Assembly: GCF_000308675.1 (NCBI RefSeq)
Contig: NZ_BAGE01000039.1
Location: 1 to 64,000, forward strand
Source of the DNA: Nocardia paucivorans NBRC 100373
Lineage (GTDB): Bacteria > Actinomycetota > Actinomycetes > Mycobacteriales > Mycobacteriaceae
Direction of reading: 5' to 3'
Length of the DNA: 64,000 nucleotides
Part shown: in pieces, positions 25,496-33,837 of the stretch
Layout of the letters: every line of letters starts with the position of its first letter
Position numbering within the stretch: position 1 is the stretch's first letter
Program-made: the position numbers and the translations under genes
Notes under the pieces: generated by a model
The model's input: the letters and a program-made list of their open reading frames with translations, nothing else
Database searches by the model: none
What the model was told of the DNA's origin: nothing

Positions 25496-26685
25496 GACAG
25501 CACCTCGATCCGCGACAGCCATTTCGTCTGGAGTACACCGGGACGATTCGGGGCCATGAGCCGACAGGGATAACCGTGGTCGAGGTCGAGCCGATGACCG
25601 TTGACCTCGAGCGCAATCAAGGTCTGCGCGTCGACGACATGGCGTCGGGGGAGTACCGAGGTGCGATACAGGCCGGCGGTTTCCAATGACTCGAATCGCA
25701 CGTCCCCACCCGGGTACGGCGCCACCGCGTCGAGCAGGTTCACCAGTCGCACCCCGGCCCATTCGGCGTCGACGCTCCACCCCTCGACGCAGGCGATGGG
25801 CAGGCGAGCGCTCGTACGCGGCAGCCGGAGCAGCTCTTCGAAAGCGAACAGGCGAGTGCGCCCGTCGACCGTCACCGCCAGTCTGTAGTCGGGGGAGCGG
25901 GCCGCCGTGGCGATCCCGGCCGCGGCGGCCGTGCGGTTGACCGGAACACCTTGGGAACCCTCGCCGCTGCGCGGGGCCGCCACCGATATCCGACGCAGGA
26001 ACGGAACCGTCTGCCCGGCGACCGCGAGTGTCGCCACGACGGTCGCCGTTCCCGCGGCGGCGAGCGCGGCGCGCCGGGAAACGGCCGCCGGGTCGGCGGG
26101 GCGATCCGGCGCCTCCGGCCGCGGCCGGCGCAGCGCTTCCCGAATCACCGGCAGCTTTACCGCCAGATGCACCGCCAACGCCCCCACCGCCACATATGCC
26201 ATCGCGTAGTGGGTGGTGGTGAAGAAGAATCGCCACGCATAGAGCTGGGCGATATTCGACAGCCCGGTGGACAGTTGGAACAGTGTCGCTCCGACCAGTA
26301 CGGCTATCGATCCCCGCTCGAGGACTCGTAGCGGTGAACCGAGCACCGGTCGCTGGAACAACCGCGGGTATACCGCCCACAACTTGACCAGTAACAGCGG
26401 TACGGCCGCGATACCGCTCAGCACATGCAGCCCCTGGGTGCACCGGTACAGCCAGACCGGGTTGGCAGGCCAGAAGAACCACCCTGGTGGGTGCTGAATC
26501 CAGTGACCGATCAACCCGGTCGAAAAACACACCGCGATCGCGATTCCGAGAAACACCCCCACTCGGCTCGCCACATACGGGCCGCGCCCGCTCGCGCCCC
26601 TGCCCGGCAATGGGAGCCGGATGCGGTGCCCGATCCGCTCGATGGATGCGCGGCGATTCGGCCTCGACTCCGGGTCGGTGTTCAC
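25492..26685 (-). CDS. Membrane molybdopterin-dependent oxidoreductase, sulfite-oxidase fold with cytochrome b-like N-terminus
   Basis: A 397-residue protein. The N-terminal half has four membrane helices with histidines (GLHVLSGI, THYAMAYVAV, AVHLAVKLPV) resembling a cytochrome b561-type heme domain. A twin-arginine-like SRRAAL at 203-208 precedes a fifth helix, and the C-terminal domain is of the sulfite oxidase family, with the molybdenum-ligand Cys near residue 299 in IACVEGWSV. It should pass electrons between an extracytoplasmic molybdenum centre and the membrane. Substrate is unknown. GTG start; it overlaps both neighbours (GTGA each side) in a four-gene operon with two glycosyltransferases. 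Confidence 0.87.
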   Translation of the reverse strand: MNTDPESRPNRRASIERIGHRIRLPLPGRGASGRGPYVASRVGVFLGIAIAVCFSTGLIGHWIQHPPGWFFWPANPVWLYRCTQGLHVLSGIAAVPLLLVKLWAVYPRLFQRPVLGSPLRVLERGSIAVLVGATLFQLSTGLSNIAQLYAWRFFFTTTHYAMAYVAVGALAVHLAVKLPVIREALRRPRPEAPDRPADPAAVSRRAALAAAGTATVVATLAVAGQTVPFLRRISVAAPRSGEGSQGVPVNRTAAAAGIATAARSPDYRLAVTVDGRTRLFAFEELLRLPRTSARLPIACVEGWSVDAEWAGVRLVNLLDAVAPYPGGDVRFESLETAGLYRTSVLPRRHVVDAQTLIALEVNGHRLDLDHGYPCRLMAPNRPGVLQTKWLSRIEVLS

Positions 26686-27440
26686 CGGGACACCGGCCCC
26701 GAGAAGTCGAAATCACGCAGCTGCATGAGTCCTCGGACCTCCGCGGCGAACCGGCCGGTACAGGCGGCCGCCACCCGCAGCGCGTCGGAGAAATGGTCGA
26801 CATCGGCGAACCGCGGCAGCGAACGCACCCGATAACCGCAGCGCCGCAACGCCATTCGAGTGAGCGCGCCGGTGTGTTCGGTGGACATCGGCACCTCGGC
26901 CAGGGCGCGGGCGGCCCGCGGATCGGGAAGGCCGATACCCCACCAACCGCCGTCCTCGGCCGGACCCAGTAGCGCGTCACCGTCCGGAGACAACGCCCGT
27001 GCCGCGGCCATGAGATCGCGCGGGCCGAGTTGCGGGGTGTCCATTCCGATCTGCAGTACCGGCAATCCCGCGCGGGCCGCGTCGGCGTGCGCATTGGCCA
27101 ACCGGGTCGCGAACCCGGTGCCGCGCTGGGGAATCAGCTCGAAATCGGCCAACTTCTCGACGATCTCCCGGCCGTATTCGGCGTCGGTGAGATCGCCGGT
27201 GAGCGCCACCACCCGTCGTTCGACCCGGCACCGCCGTACCGCGTCGAGCGTGTCCAGCAGTGAGGCCGCGGCCAGCCGGGCCGCCTGCACGGGGGTGAGC
27301 GGCGGGGTCAGCCGAGTCTTGGCGAAACCGGCGACCGGCGCCTTGGCCACGACGAGCATCGTCACCGGTTGGGGTGCGGCATTGTCGATATCGGCCCCGA
27401 TCCGATGAGGTCCGCTGTCGGGGCGCATACCACCACTCAT
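26682..27440 (-). CDS. DUF2064/TIGR04282-type glycosyltransferase-like protein
   Basis: A 252-residue protein. It has the nucleotide-binding opening LVVAKAPVAGFAKTRLTPPLTP, GRATR-like GTGFATRLANAHADA, the acidic GMDTPQLG that replaces the DxD motif, and GPAEDGGWWGIGL. This matches the family of actinobacterial and cyanobacterial nucleotide-sugar-dependent transferases (TIGR04282), some members of which are linked to arsenosugar synthesis. Acceptor is unknown. ATG 27440 overlaps the stop of the GT2 gene upstream (ATGA). The operon context points to a cell-envelope or small-molecule glycoside with a redox step. Confidence 0.82.
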   Translation of the reverse strand: MSGGMRPDSGPHRIGADIDNAAPQPVTMLVVAKAPVAGFAKTRLTPPLTPVQAARLAAASLLDTLDAVRRCRVERRVVALTGDLTDAEYGREIVEKLADFELIPQRGTGFATRLANAHADAARAGLPVLQIGMDTPQLGPRDLMAAARALSPDGDALLGPAEDGGWWGIGLPDPRAARALAEVPMSTEHTGALTRMALRRCGYRVRSLPRFADVDHFSDALRVAAACTGRFAAEVRGLMQLRDFDFSGPVSR

Positions 27441-28108
27441 TGCAGTACCGCCAGGAAATCCCGGGTGGCGCGTACCGAACCACGCCACGATCCGGATACT
27501 TTCGACACCCCACCGGCCCGGGGGCGGTAGTCGATATCGCGTTCGACCACCACCCATCCGGCAGCCGAGGCCCGCATGAGCAGCTCCAGGGGATAGCCGA
27601 ATCGATTGTGCAACGGTCCCAACGACTGCAGCCGCTCCCGCGCCGCCACCCGCATGGCGCCTATATCGTGGACCGGTAGCCCGTACCGTCGCCGCAGCCG
27701 CCGCGCGACCAGCCGATTACCCAAACGGGCATGCCACGGCCACACCCCCGCGGCGGCCGGTCGCCGCCGACCCACCGCCAGATCGGCCCCATCGCGTACC
27801 GCCGCCACCAGTTTCGGTAGATCGGCGGGATCCATCGAGCCGTCCCCGTCCAGCACCGCGACCAGTTCGGTGCGCGCCGCCGCCACCCCGGCCTGAACGG
27901 CCGCACCGTATCCGGGTCGGTCCTCGGCGATCACGGTGGCGCCGCCGGCCCGAGCCACGGTCGCGGTGGTGTCGGTCGATCCGTTGTCCACAACGAGTGG
28001 GTGGTATCCGTCCGGGATGGCCGCGAGGACCCCTGGCAACGCCTCGGCTTCGTTGCGGCACGGAATCACGACGGTCACCTCGCCTGGTTCGGAGTTGTCC
28101 GTGGTCAT
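27437..28108 (-). CDS. Family 2 glycosyltransferase
   Basis: A 223-residue GT-A fold transferase without membrane helices, close to dolichol-phosphate-mannose-synthase-like proteins. VTVVIPCRNEAEAL is the N-terminal strand, VVDNGSTDTTA the nucleotide site, and LDGDGSMDP the DxD metal motif. The C-terminus DIDYRPRAGGVSKVSGSWRG is typical of polyprenyl-phosphate sugar synthases. It probably loads a sugar onto a lipid carrier. First gene of the four-gene operon. It diverges from a polytopic membrane protein of glycosyltransferase-like appearance, a likely user of the lipid-linked sugar. Confidence 0.88.
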   Translation of the reverse strand: MTTDNSEPGEVTVVIPCRNEAEALPGVLAAIPDGYHPLVVDNGSTDTTATVARAGGATVIAEDRPGYGAAVQAGVAAARTELVAVLDGDGSMDPADLPKLVAAVRDGADLAVGRRRPAAAGVWPWHARLGNRLVARRLRRRYGLPVHDIGAMRVAARERLQSLGPLHNRFGYPLELLMRASAAGWVVVERDIDYRPRAGGVSKVSGSWRGSVRATRDFLAVLQ

Positions 28109-28223
28109 GGTGGAGACGCTAGGCTCCCGCAGCCGCGGAATGCCGGAAAAACTTGTGACGAAACCATGACATCGTCGCGAACGGGCACGTATTCGGGTTT
28201 TTCTCCCCTCGACGCGACCTAGG

Positions 28224-29576
28224 GTGACCGATGTGCAGGAGTTGATCGACACGGCCAGACCGCGATCTCGGATACGCGGCGACCTGATCGGCGCGGCGGC
28301 GGCAGCGCTGCTGGTCGCGGTGGCATTCGTCGTCCCGCGAACGGCCGGCGAACACTGGCGCGAATCGTTGTACGCCGCCGCCGCACCGATCTTCGGGCAC
28401 TGGCTGCCGCATATCGGTTGGGGGTCGGTCCCCGCCGTCGGGGTGGCGGTGGCCGTGGTGACCTCGGGGTCGGCGGTGGCGGCCCGACTTGCCTGGCGTC
28501 CCCTGCTGGGTCTCGCCTATGTCGTGGCGCTCGCCTGGACCTTCTCCCTGGCCCTGGTGGACGGGTGGGAGCGTGGGTTCGTTCACCGATTCGAGGATCC
28601 CAACGAGTATCTGTTCGAGGTCGGTGGTGTCACCGATATCCCGGCCATGCTGCGCGGTTTCGCCGATCGGATCCTGGATTTCCGGCCCGATTCCTGGACC
28701 ACCCACGTGTCCGGGCACCCACCCGGGGCGTTGCTGTTCTTCGTGCTGCTCGACCGGATCGGTCTCGGAGGAGCCACCTGGGCGGGGGTGGTGTGCACGC
28801 TGATCGGATGCAGTGCCGTTGTCGCGGTTGCGGTTGCCCTGCGGGCGCTCGGTGCCGAGGCGCATGCTCGGGCCGCCCTACCGTTCCTGGCCTTGGCTCC
28901 GGCCGCCGTCTGGATCGCGGTCTCCGCGGACGCGATGTTCGCCGGGGTCACCACCTGGGCGGTTGCCCTGCTGGCCATGGCCACCCGAGCGACGAGAGCG
29001 ATGGTGCCGTTCGCCGTGGCCGCCGGGACCCTGTTCGGTCTGGGCATCTACCTCAGCTACGGGCTGGTATTGATGGCGCTACCGGCCGTGGCCGTTCTCG
29101 TCGCGGCCCGGACGTGGCGTCCCCTGCTGCCGGCGGTGCTCGGCGCGTTGCTCGTGGTCGCGGTGTTCACCGCGGCCGGATTCTGGTGGTTCGACGGATA
29201 TCACCTGGTGGTGCAGCGCTACTACCAGGGCATAGCGAAGACCAGGCCGTTCGGCTACTGGTGGTGGGGCAATCTCGCCGCCACGGTGTGCGCGGTCGGT
29301 CTCGCGGTGGCCGCCGCCGTGCCCCGTGCCCTCCGGCCGGCCCGGCTGCGTGGCCTCGATCCGGCGGCGCTCCTGGTCGCCGCCGGTGTGAGCGCCATCC
29401 TGCTCGCGGATGCGAGTGGGCTCAGCAAAGCCGAGACCGAGCGCATCTGGCTTCCGTTCGATATGTGGCTGCTCGCGGCGCCGGGTTTTCTCCCCTATCG
29501 CGATACCCGGGTCTGGCTCGCGGTACAGGCACTGGGCACCCTGGTACTCGTTCACCTGCTGATGACGAACTGGTGA
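28224..29576 (+). CDS. Polytopic membrane protein, GT39/mannosyltransferase-like
   Basis: A 450-residue membrane protein with about ten predicted helices. After the first helix a luminal-type segment, RFEDPNEYLFEVGGVTD, carries acidic residues in the place where GT-C enzymes have their DxD or modified motif, and SWTTHVSGHPPGALLFF follows a re-entrant loop. The overall look is that of a GT-C glycosyltransferase using a lipid-linked sugar donor, but the motif is not conclusive. It begins at GTG 28224, 115 bp from the divergent GT2 gene, and is followed after five bases by a two-component system. Confidence 0.65.
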   Translation: MTDVQELIDTARPRSRIRGDLIGAAAAALLVAVAFVVPRTAGEHWRESLYAAAAPIFGHWLPHIGWGSVPAVGVAVAVVTSGSAVAARLAWRPLLGLAYVVALAWTFSLALVDGWERGFVHRFEDPNEYLFEVGGVTDIPAMLRGFADRILDFRPDSWTTHVSGHPPGALLFFVLLDRIGLGGATWAGVVCTLIGCSAVVAVAVALRALGAEAHARAALPFLALAPAAVWIAVSADAMFAGVTTWAVALLAMATRATRAMVPFAVAAGTLFGLGIYLSYGLVLMALPAVAVLVAARTWRPLLPAVLGALLVVAVFTAAGFWWFDGYHLVVQRYYQGIAKTRPFGYWWWGNLAATVCAVGLAVAAAVPRALRPARLRGLDPAALLVAAGVSAILLADASGLSKAETERIWLPFDMWLLAAPGFLPYRDTRVWLAVQALGTLVLVHLLMTNW

Positions 29577-29581
29577 GGTCG

Positions 29582-30292
29582 ATGTCCATTCTGATCGCCG
29601 ACGACGACCCGGTGGTGCGGGAAGTGGTCCGCCGCTACCTCGAACACGACGGTCTGCGCGTGGTGGAAACCGGTGAGGGAACAGCGGCTGTCGCCGCCTT
29701 GACCGGAGGAGATTCCGGCGAACAGGTGGAGTTGGCCGTTCTGGATGTGATGATGCCGGAGCCGAACGGTATCGATATCTGCAGGATGGTGCGCTCGAGC
29801 GTTCGTCCGGACATTCCCATCATCCTGCTCACCGCCCTCGGCGACGAGGACGACCGAGTGCTCGGTTTGGAGGCCGGCGCCGACGACTATGTCACCAAAC
29901 CGTTCAGCCCTCGTGAGCTGGCCCTGCGGGTGGCCTCGGTCCTGCGCCGCGCCCGTCGCGCACCCGCGCCGGAATCCGCCGTACTCCGCGACGGCGCGAT
30001 CGAGCTGCACCCCGCCGCCCACCTGGTACTGGTCGACGGCGCGCCCGTATCGCTCACCCCGCGCGAATTCGACCTGCTGGCCTATCTACTTCGCCACCCC
30101 GGACAGGTCTACGGTCGAGAGGAACTGTTGGAACGGGTATGGGGTTGGAATTTCGGTGATCTGTCCACCGTCACCGTGCACATCAAACGTTTGCGCGCCA
30201 AACTCGGCGGTCGGCACCGTATCGACACGGTGTGGGGGCGCGGCTACGTATGGGGCCGTACGGAGTCGGTGACCGGGACGTCCGATGCCTGA
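29582..30292 (+). CDS. OmpR-family response regulator
   Basis: A 236-residue regulator: acidic pocket ADDDP near residues 6-10, phospho-acceptor Asp55 in [18 protein letters not shown], then a winged helix ([33 protein letters not shown]). It starts five bases after the membrane protein and overlaps the kinase gene by eight bases, so all three are co-transcribed. By position it should control the local molybdo-oxidoreductase/glycosyltransferase genes. Confidence 0.92.
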   Translation: MSILIADDDPVVREVVRRYLEHDGLRVVETGEGTAAVAALTGGDSGEQVELAVLDVMMPEPNGIDICRMVRSSVRPDIPIILLTALGDEDDRVLGLEAGADDYVTKPFSPRELALRVASVLRRARRAPAPESAVLRDGAIELHPAAHLVLVDGAPVSLTPREFDLLAYLLRHPGQVYGREELLERVWGWNFGDLSTVTVHIKRLRAKLGGRHRIDTVWGRGYVWGRTESVTGTSDA

Positions 30293-31310
30293 GGATCTCG
30301 CCGAGGTCATCGGTTTCACCCTCGTGTGTTGTCTGCCCGTGGTGATCCTCGGCGCCCTGGCCCTGAATGCCCTGCGGGACCGTTCCCTCACCGCGAGCAT
30401 GGCGGTTCTCGTTCTCATCCCCACCCTCGCCACCCTCGCCGGGATCACCGGTGTGAGCGGTCTGATGTTCACCGCGGAATTCCGGCGCACCTCCATCGTG
30501 TTGATCGTGGTGGCCGCCGTCACCGTGCCCGCCGCCATCCTGCTCGGCCGGGATCAGGCCCGAAAGACGGTGTGGGAGAAACAGGCCCGCGAGCAGGAAA
30601 GGGCGGCCGAACAATCCCGACGTGAGTTGGTCGCCTGGGTGAGCCATGATCTGCGCACCCCGCTGGCCGGTATTCGCGCCATGACCGAGGCCCTGTCGGA
30701 CGGAGTGGTCGCCGATCCGTCCGATATCGCGCGCTACGCCGAGCGGATCGGTCGGGAAACTCATCGCCTGTCCCGTATGGTGGACGATTTGTTCGAAATG
30801 TCGAAGATCTCCGCCGGGGCGCTGCGACTCGACTTCGAGTCCGTCGACCTGCGTGAACTCGTGGACGAGGTATATGCCGCCACTCGCGCGTCCGCCGACC
30901 GCGCCGCGGTGGAGTTGATCGCCGAGCAGCCCCCGACCCGGCTCGAGGTATGGGCCAACGATCACGCCCTCGTTCGGGTGCTGACCAATCTCGTGACGAA
31001 TGCCGTCGCCCATACTCCTCCCGGTGGCCGGGTCATCATCTCCGCCGGTTGTGACGACGAATACGTATGGGTTCGGGTCGACGACACCGGTCCCGGTATC
31101 GCCGAGGCCGATCTGCCGCGCGTCTTCGAGATCGCCTATCGCGGAACCGCGGCCCGCTCACCCGTCGCGGACAATGGTGTGCCCACCGGCAGCGGTATGG
31201 GCCTGGCCATAGCGGCCGGATTGATGGCGGCCCATCGCGGGACCGTGACCGCGGCCAATCGCGCGGTCGGCTGCCGCTTCGAGATCCGATTACCGGTGGG
31301 TCCGAGGTGA
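30285..31310 (+). CDS. Sensor histidine kinase of the molybdo-oxidoreductase locus
   Basis: A 341-residue kinase with three membrane helices (about residues 8-30, 36-58, 68-90) and almost no extracellular part, then a coiled-coil ([18 protein letters not shown]), the H-box [13 protein letters not shown] with His121, the N-box [16 protein letters not shown] and G-boxes DDTGPGI and SGMGLAIA. Lack of an extracytoplasmic domain suggests that the signal is sensed in the membrane, through another protein, or in the cytoplasm. It ends the operon; tandem 10-bp repeats follow. Confidence 0.92.
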   Translation: MPEDLAEVIGFTLVCCLPVVILGALALNALRDRSLTASMAVLVLIPTLATLAGITGVSGLMFTAEFRRTSIVLIVVAAVTVPAAILLGRDQARKTVWEKQAREQERAAEQSRRELVAWVSHDLRTPLAGIRAMTEALSDGVVADPSDIARYAERIGRETHRLSRMVDDLFEMSKISAGALRLDFESVDLRELVDEVYAATRASADRAAVELIAEQPPTRLEVWANDHALVRVLTNLVTNAVAHTPPGGRVIISAGCDDEYVWVRVDDTGPGIAEADLPRVFEIAYRGTAARSPVADNGVPTGSGMGLAIAAGLMAAHRGTVTAANRAVGCRFEIRLPVGPR

Positions 31311-31330
31311 GTGTCGATTCCCAAGGCCAA

Positions 31331-31370
31331 GGTTACCGCGGGTTACCGCGGGTTACCGCGGGTTACCGCG
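31331..31370. repeat. Four perfect 10-bp tandem repeats between convergent genes
   Basis: GGTTACCGCG is repeated exactly four times without spacers. It fills most of the 65 bp between the end of the kinase gene and the end of the methyltransferase gene. CCAAGG is also doubled just before it. The unit is nearly self-complementary (CGCGGGTTACCGCG), so it could form a nested hairpin or bind a protein. Confidence 0.9.
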
Positions 31371-31375
31371 CGGAA

Positions 31376-32191
31376 TCAGGCGCGATGCGCGATGACCAGC
31401 AGATATTCCCATTCCATTCGGCCATTGCCGAGATCGTGCGTGTGGGCGAGGTCGGTGAGCTCCCGGTCCAGCCGGGCGGTGCGTTCGGGTTGGTCGGCCA
31501 GTGAGCGATATACGGCGACCGTGGGACCGTAGTTGGTCTTGAAGAAATCGCGGAACTCGTCGCCATTGGCGAAACGATCGACGACCGCGTGCTCGCGCCG
31601 GAATTCGAGATCGGTGACCTGATCCCCCAGTAGTTCGCGGACATGGTTTTCCTCGCCCCACAGCGGGGGTGGTTGCGCGCCGGGCGGTGGTGGTGGAGCG
31701 TACGGCTTCATCGCGGCGAACATCCGGCCGATGAAACCGGTGGGTGTCCAGTTGATCAGCCCGATGGTGCCACCCGGTCGGGTGACCCGGAGCAGTTCGT
31801 CGGCGGCAGCCTGATGGAACGGTGCAAACATGACGCCCACACAGGAAATGACGACATCGAAATCGGCATAGGGGTAGGGCAGGGCCTCGGCGTCGCCCTG
31901 CTGCCAGGTGAGTTCGACGCCGCGTCCGGTCGCGATACGGCGTCCCACCTCGAGCAGTTCCGGGGTCAGGTCACTGGCCACCACGTCCGCGCCGGTTTCG
32001 GCGGCGGGAATGGCGGCGTTCCCGCTGCCGGCCGCGACGTCGAGCACCCGCAGCCCCGGGCCGAGGGAACAGGCCTGTACGAGACGGCGGCCGAGCTCGG
32101 GTATCACGACGTCGGCCACACGTGGGTAGTCGCCCAACGCCCACATGGCGCGGTGTTTGCTCTTGATATCGGGGGAGGCGGTCCGGGCCAT
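31376..32191 (-). CDS. Class I SAM-dependent methyltransferase (UbiE/Methyltransf_25 type)
   Basis: A 271-residue methyltransferase. Motif I is VLDVAAGSGNAAIPAA, motif II VVASDLTPELL, and LRVTRPGGTIGLINW marks the post-catalytic strand. The Pro-rich loop YAPPPPPGAQPPPLWG is typical of an actinobacterial subgroup of unknown substrate. It is divergent from an HxlR-type regulator 107 bp away, which probably controls it. Its end abuts the tandem-repeat block. Confidence 0.85.
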   Translation of the reverse strand: MARTASPDIKSKHRAMWALGDYPRVADVVIPELGRRLVQACSLGPGLRVLDVAAGSGNAAIPAAETGADVVASDLTPELLEVGRRIATGRGVELTWQQGDAEALPYPYADFDVVISCVGVMFAPFHQAAADELLRVTRPGGTIGLINWTPTGFIGRMFAAMKPYAPPPPPGAQPPPLWGEENHVRELLGDQVTDLEFRREHAVVDRFANGDEFRDFFKTNYGPTVAVYRSLADQPERTARLDRELTDLAHTHDLGNGRMEWEYLLVIAHRA

Positions 32192-32298
32192 CGGATACTC
32201 CTTCTCGGTAGGGCCGATAACTCAGAATCCGCCGCCGCGAGTGGCGCCCGCCAGTTCAATATCTGTACCGCTCGTACCCGTGGTGGTGTACTGGTGTT

Positions 32299-32976
32299 GT
32301 GTCCGGTTACGGGGAATACTGCCCGGTCGCGAAGGCTCTGGAGGTGCTCGACGAGCGTTGGACGCTGCTCGTCGTGCGAGAGTTGTTGCTGGGCAGCCGG
32401 CATTTCAACGAGCTGCGACGCGGCAACCCCAGAATGTCGCCCGCGCTGCTGTCCCGTCGGTTGCGGTCGTTGGAGAGGGCCGGGGTGCTGCGCCGCGAAG
32501 TCGATCCGACCGGCCGAACCGCCTATGTGCTGACGCCTGCGGGTGAGGAACTCTCGACCGTCGTGGAGGCCCTCGGTGTCTGGGCGACCCGGTGGATCGG
32601 TGAACTCGGTTCCCAGGATCTGGACCCCCATCTGCTGTTGTGGGATATCCGGCGCACCATGCCGGTGACCGCGTGGCCGTCCGGACGCACGGTGCTCGCC
32701 CTCGAGTTCTCGGATGTGGGAGGCCGGGCGTCCCGCTGGTGGATCGTGGTAGACCAGGGTCGGGCGCAGATATGCGACTACGACCCCGGTTTCGATATCA
32801 CGGCCACGGTGCGGACCTCGCTGCGCACCCTCACCGAGGTCTGGTGCGGGATCAGGAGTTGGGCCGGCGCCCTGCAACAGCGGACGATCGATGTGATCGG
32901 TCCCGTTTCGGTCCGTCGGGAGGTGCCGGTGTGGATCGGCCAATCGACCCTGGCGGCCGTGCCTCGCCCCCGCTGA
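32299..32976 (+). CDS. HxlR-family transcriptional regulator with C-terminal SCP2-like extension
   Basis: A 225-residue regulator. The N-terminal 100 residues are a winged helix of the HxlR type (CPVAKALEVLDERWTLLVVRELLLGSRHFNEL, then SPALLSRRLRSLERAGVL), with a single cysteine near residue 8, where related regulators sense redox or aldehyde stress. The extra C-terminal 110 residues resemble an SCP2 sterol-carrier-like fold and may bind a lipophilic ligand. GTG start. It diverges from the methyltransferase gene. GTACCGCTCGTAC in the promoter region looks like an HxlR-type half-site pair. Confidence 0.83.
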   Translation: MSGYGEYCPVAKALEVLDERWTLLVVRELLLGSRHFNELRRGNPRMSPALLSRRLRSLERAGVLRREVDPTGRTAYVLTPAGEELSTVVEALGVWATRWIGELGSQDLDPHLLLWDIRRTMPVTAWPSGRTVLALEFSDVGGRASRWWIVVDQGRAQICDYDPGFDITATVRTSLRTLTEVWCGIRSWAGALQQRTIDVIGPVSVRREVPVWIGQSTLAAVPRPR

Positions 32977-33064
32977 TCCTGCCGGGGCCGGGATAGCTCA
33001 CCGGTCCACCGGCCGAACCGGTCACGGTATCCGACCGAACTCGATATCGTCACGCCGACGATGC

Positions 33065-33640
33065 TCAGCCGTCGGTGCCGCGGTGGGTGACCGCGTCGCG
33101 CATCCGGTCGAGCAGACCGGTCACCGGACCGAGTATCTTGTCTCCGGGTGGCGCATCCGGCGCCGCCGGGTGCGGTCGGGTCGGCGCGACCCGCTTGATC
33201 CGCTCCACCCGCTGCCCGAGTTCGACGAGCTCGGCAGGGGTGAAGATATTGCGCATATGCGGGAACATCACCTGTTCTTCTTCCGCCACATGCGTGCGGA
33301 TCTCCTGCATCAGCGTCATCAACTCGCCTTCGAACCGCGGATCGTCCGGTTGCAGCCGTTCCAGCCGCTTCATCGTCTCTTCCGCTTCGGCGTGCTCGTG
33401 TTTGGCCTGTTCGGCCTCCGTTTCACTCACCTTCTTCTTGACCGCCGGATAAACCTCGGCCTCCTCGGCGACGGAATGTCGTACCAGTTCGATGGTGACC
33501 TGCTCGGTCAGATCCTTGCACCGGTCGCGGGCCTCCGTGCTCTGTGACCCCAACAGGGTCTCCAGCTCGGCGAACATGCGCTCCACTTCACGGTGATCGT
33601 GGGTGAGGATATCGATCACGTCGGGCGACTGGGCGGTCAT
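33065..33640 (-). CDS. Hemerythrin-domain protein
   Basis: A 191-residue cytoplasmic protein with a four-helix hemerythrin HHE domain: HDHREVERMF, RHSVAEEAEVYPAV, HEHAEAEETM and HVAEEEQVMFPHM supply the His and Glu ligands of a di-iron site. Proteins like this in actinobacteria have been connected with oxygen, peroxide or nitric oxide responses. The last 50 residues are Pro/Arg-rich. A short perfect inverted repeat lies 26-45 bases upstream of the start. It stands alone between two convergent or co-directional neighbours. Confidence 0.9.
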   Translation of the reverse strand: MTAQSPDVIDILTHDHREVERMFAELETLLGSQSTEARDRCKDLTEQVTIELVRHSVAEEAEVYPAVKKKVSETEAEQAKHEHAEAEETMKRLERLQPDDPRFEGELMTLMQEIRTHVAEEEQVMFPHMRNIFTPAELVELGQRVERIKRVAPTRPHPAAPDAPPGDKILGPVTGLLDRMRDAVTHRGTDG

Positions 33641-33665
33641 GGGAACTCCTCACTACGTTCGATGG

Positions 33666-33685
33666 CGGGTTCGTTGCCGAACCCG
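33666..33685. promoter_or_regulatory. Inverted repeat in the hemerythrin upstream region
   Basis: CGGGTTCG (33666-33673) and CGAACCCG (33678-33685) are perfect inverted copies with a TTGC loop. Placed close to the hemerythrin start, it could be an operator or a leader hairpin. Confidence 0.4.
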
Positions 33686-33837
33686 ATGGCGGTCGAGCGA
33701 TCCGCTGCTTCCCGCGTCGATCAGTGTTCGAACCATGGACTGTCCGCCCAGCGCCTACCCGGCCCGGAACCGTCCAAACCGGTGAGGTGAAAACAGAGGC
33801 GAGGTACGGACGACCGGGCGGGCCGCACCCGCGGCGT

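Noticed and set aside
28418..30292. 624-residue frame that would fuse a new protein to a response regulator
   Set aside because: The first 388 codons overlap the membrane protein in another frame; the regulator has its own ATG at 29582.
31331..31370. CRISPR-like array
   Set aside because: Repeats are only 10 bp and have no spacers.
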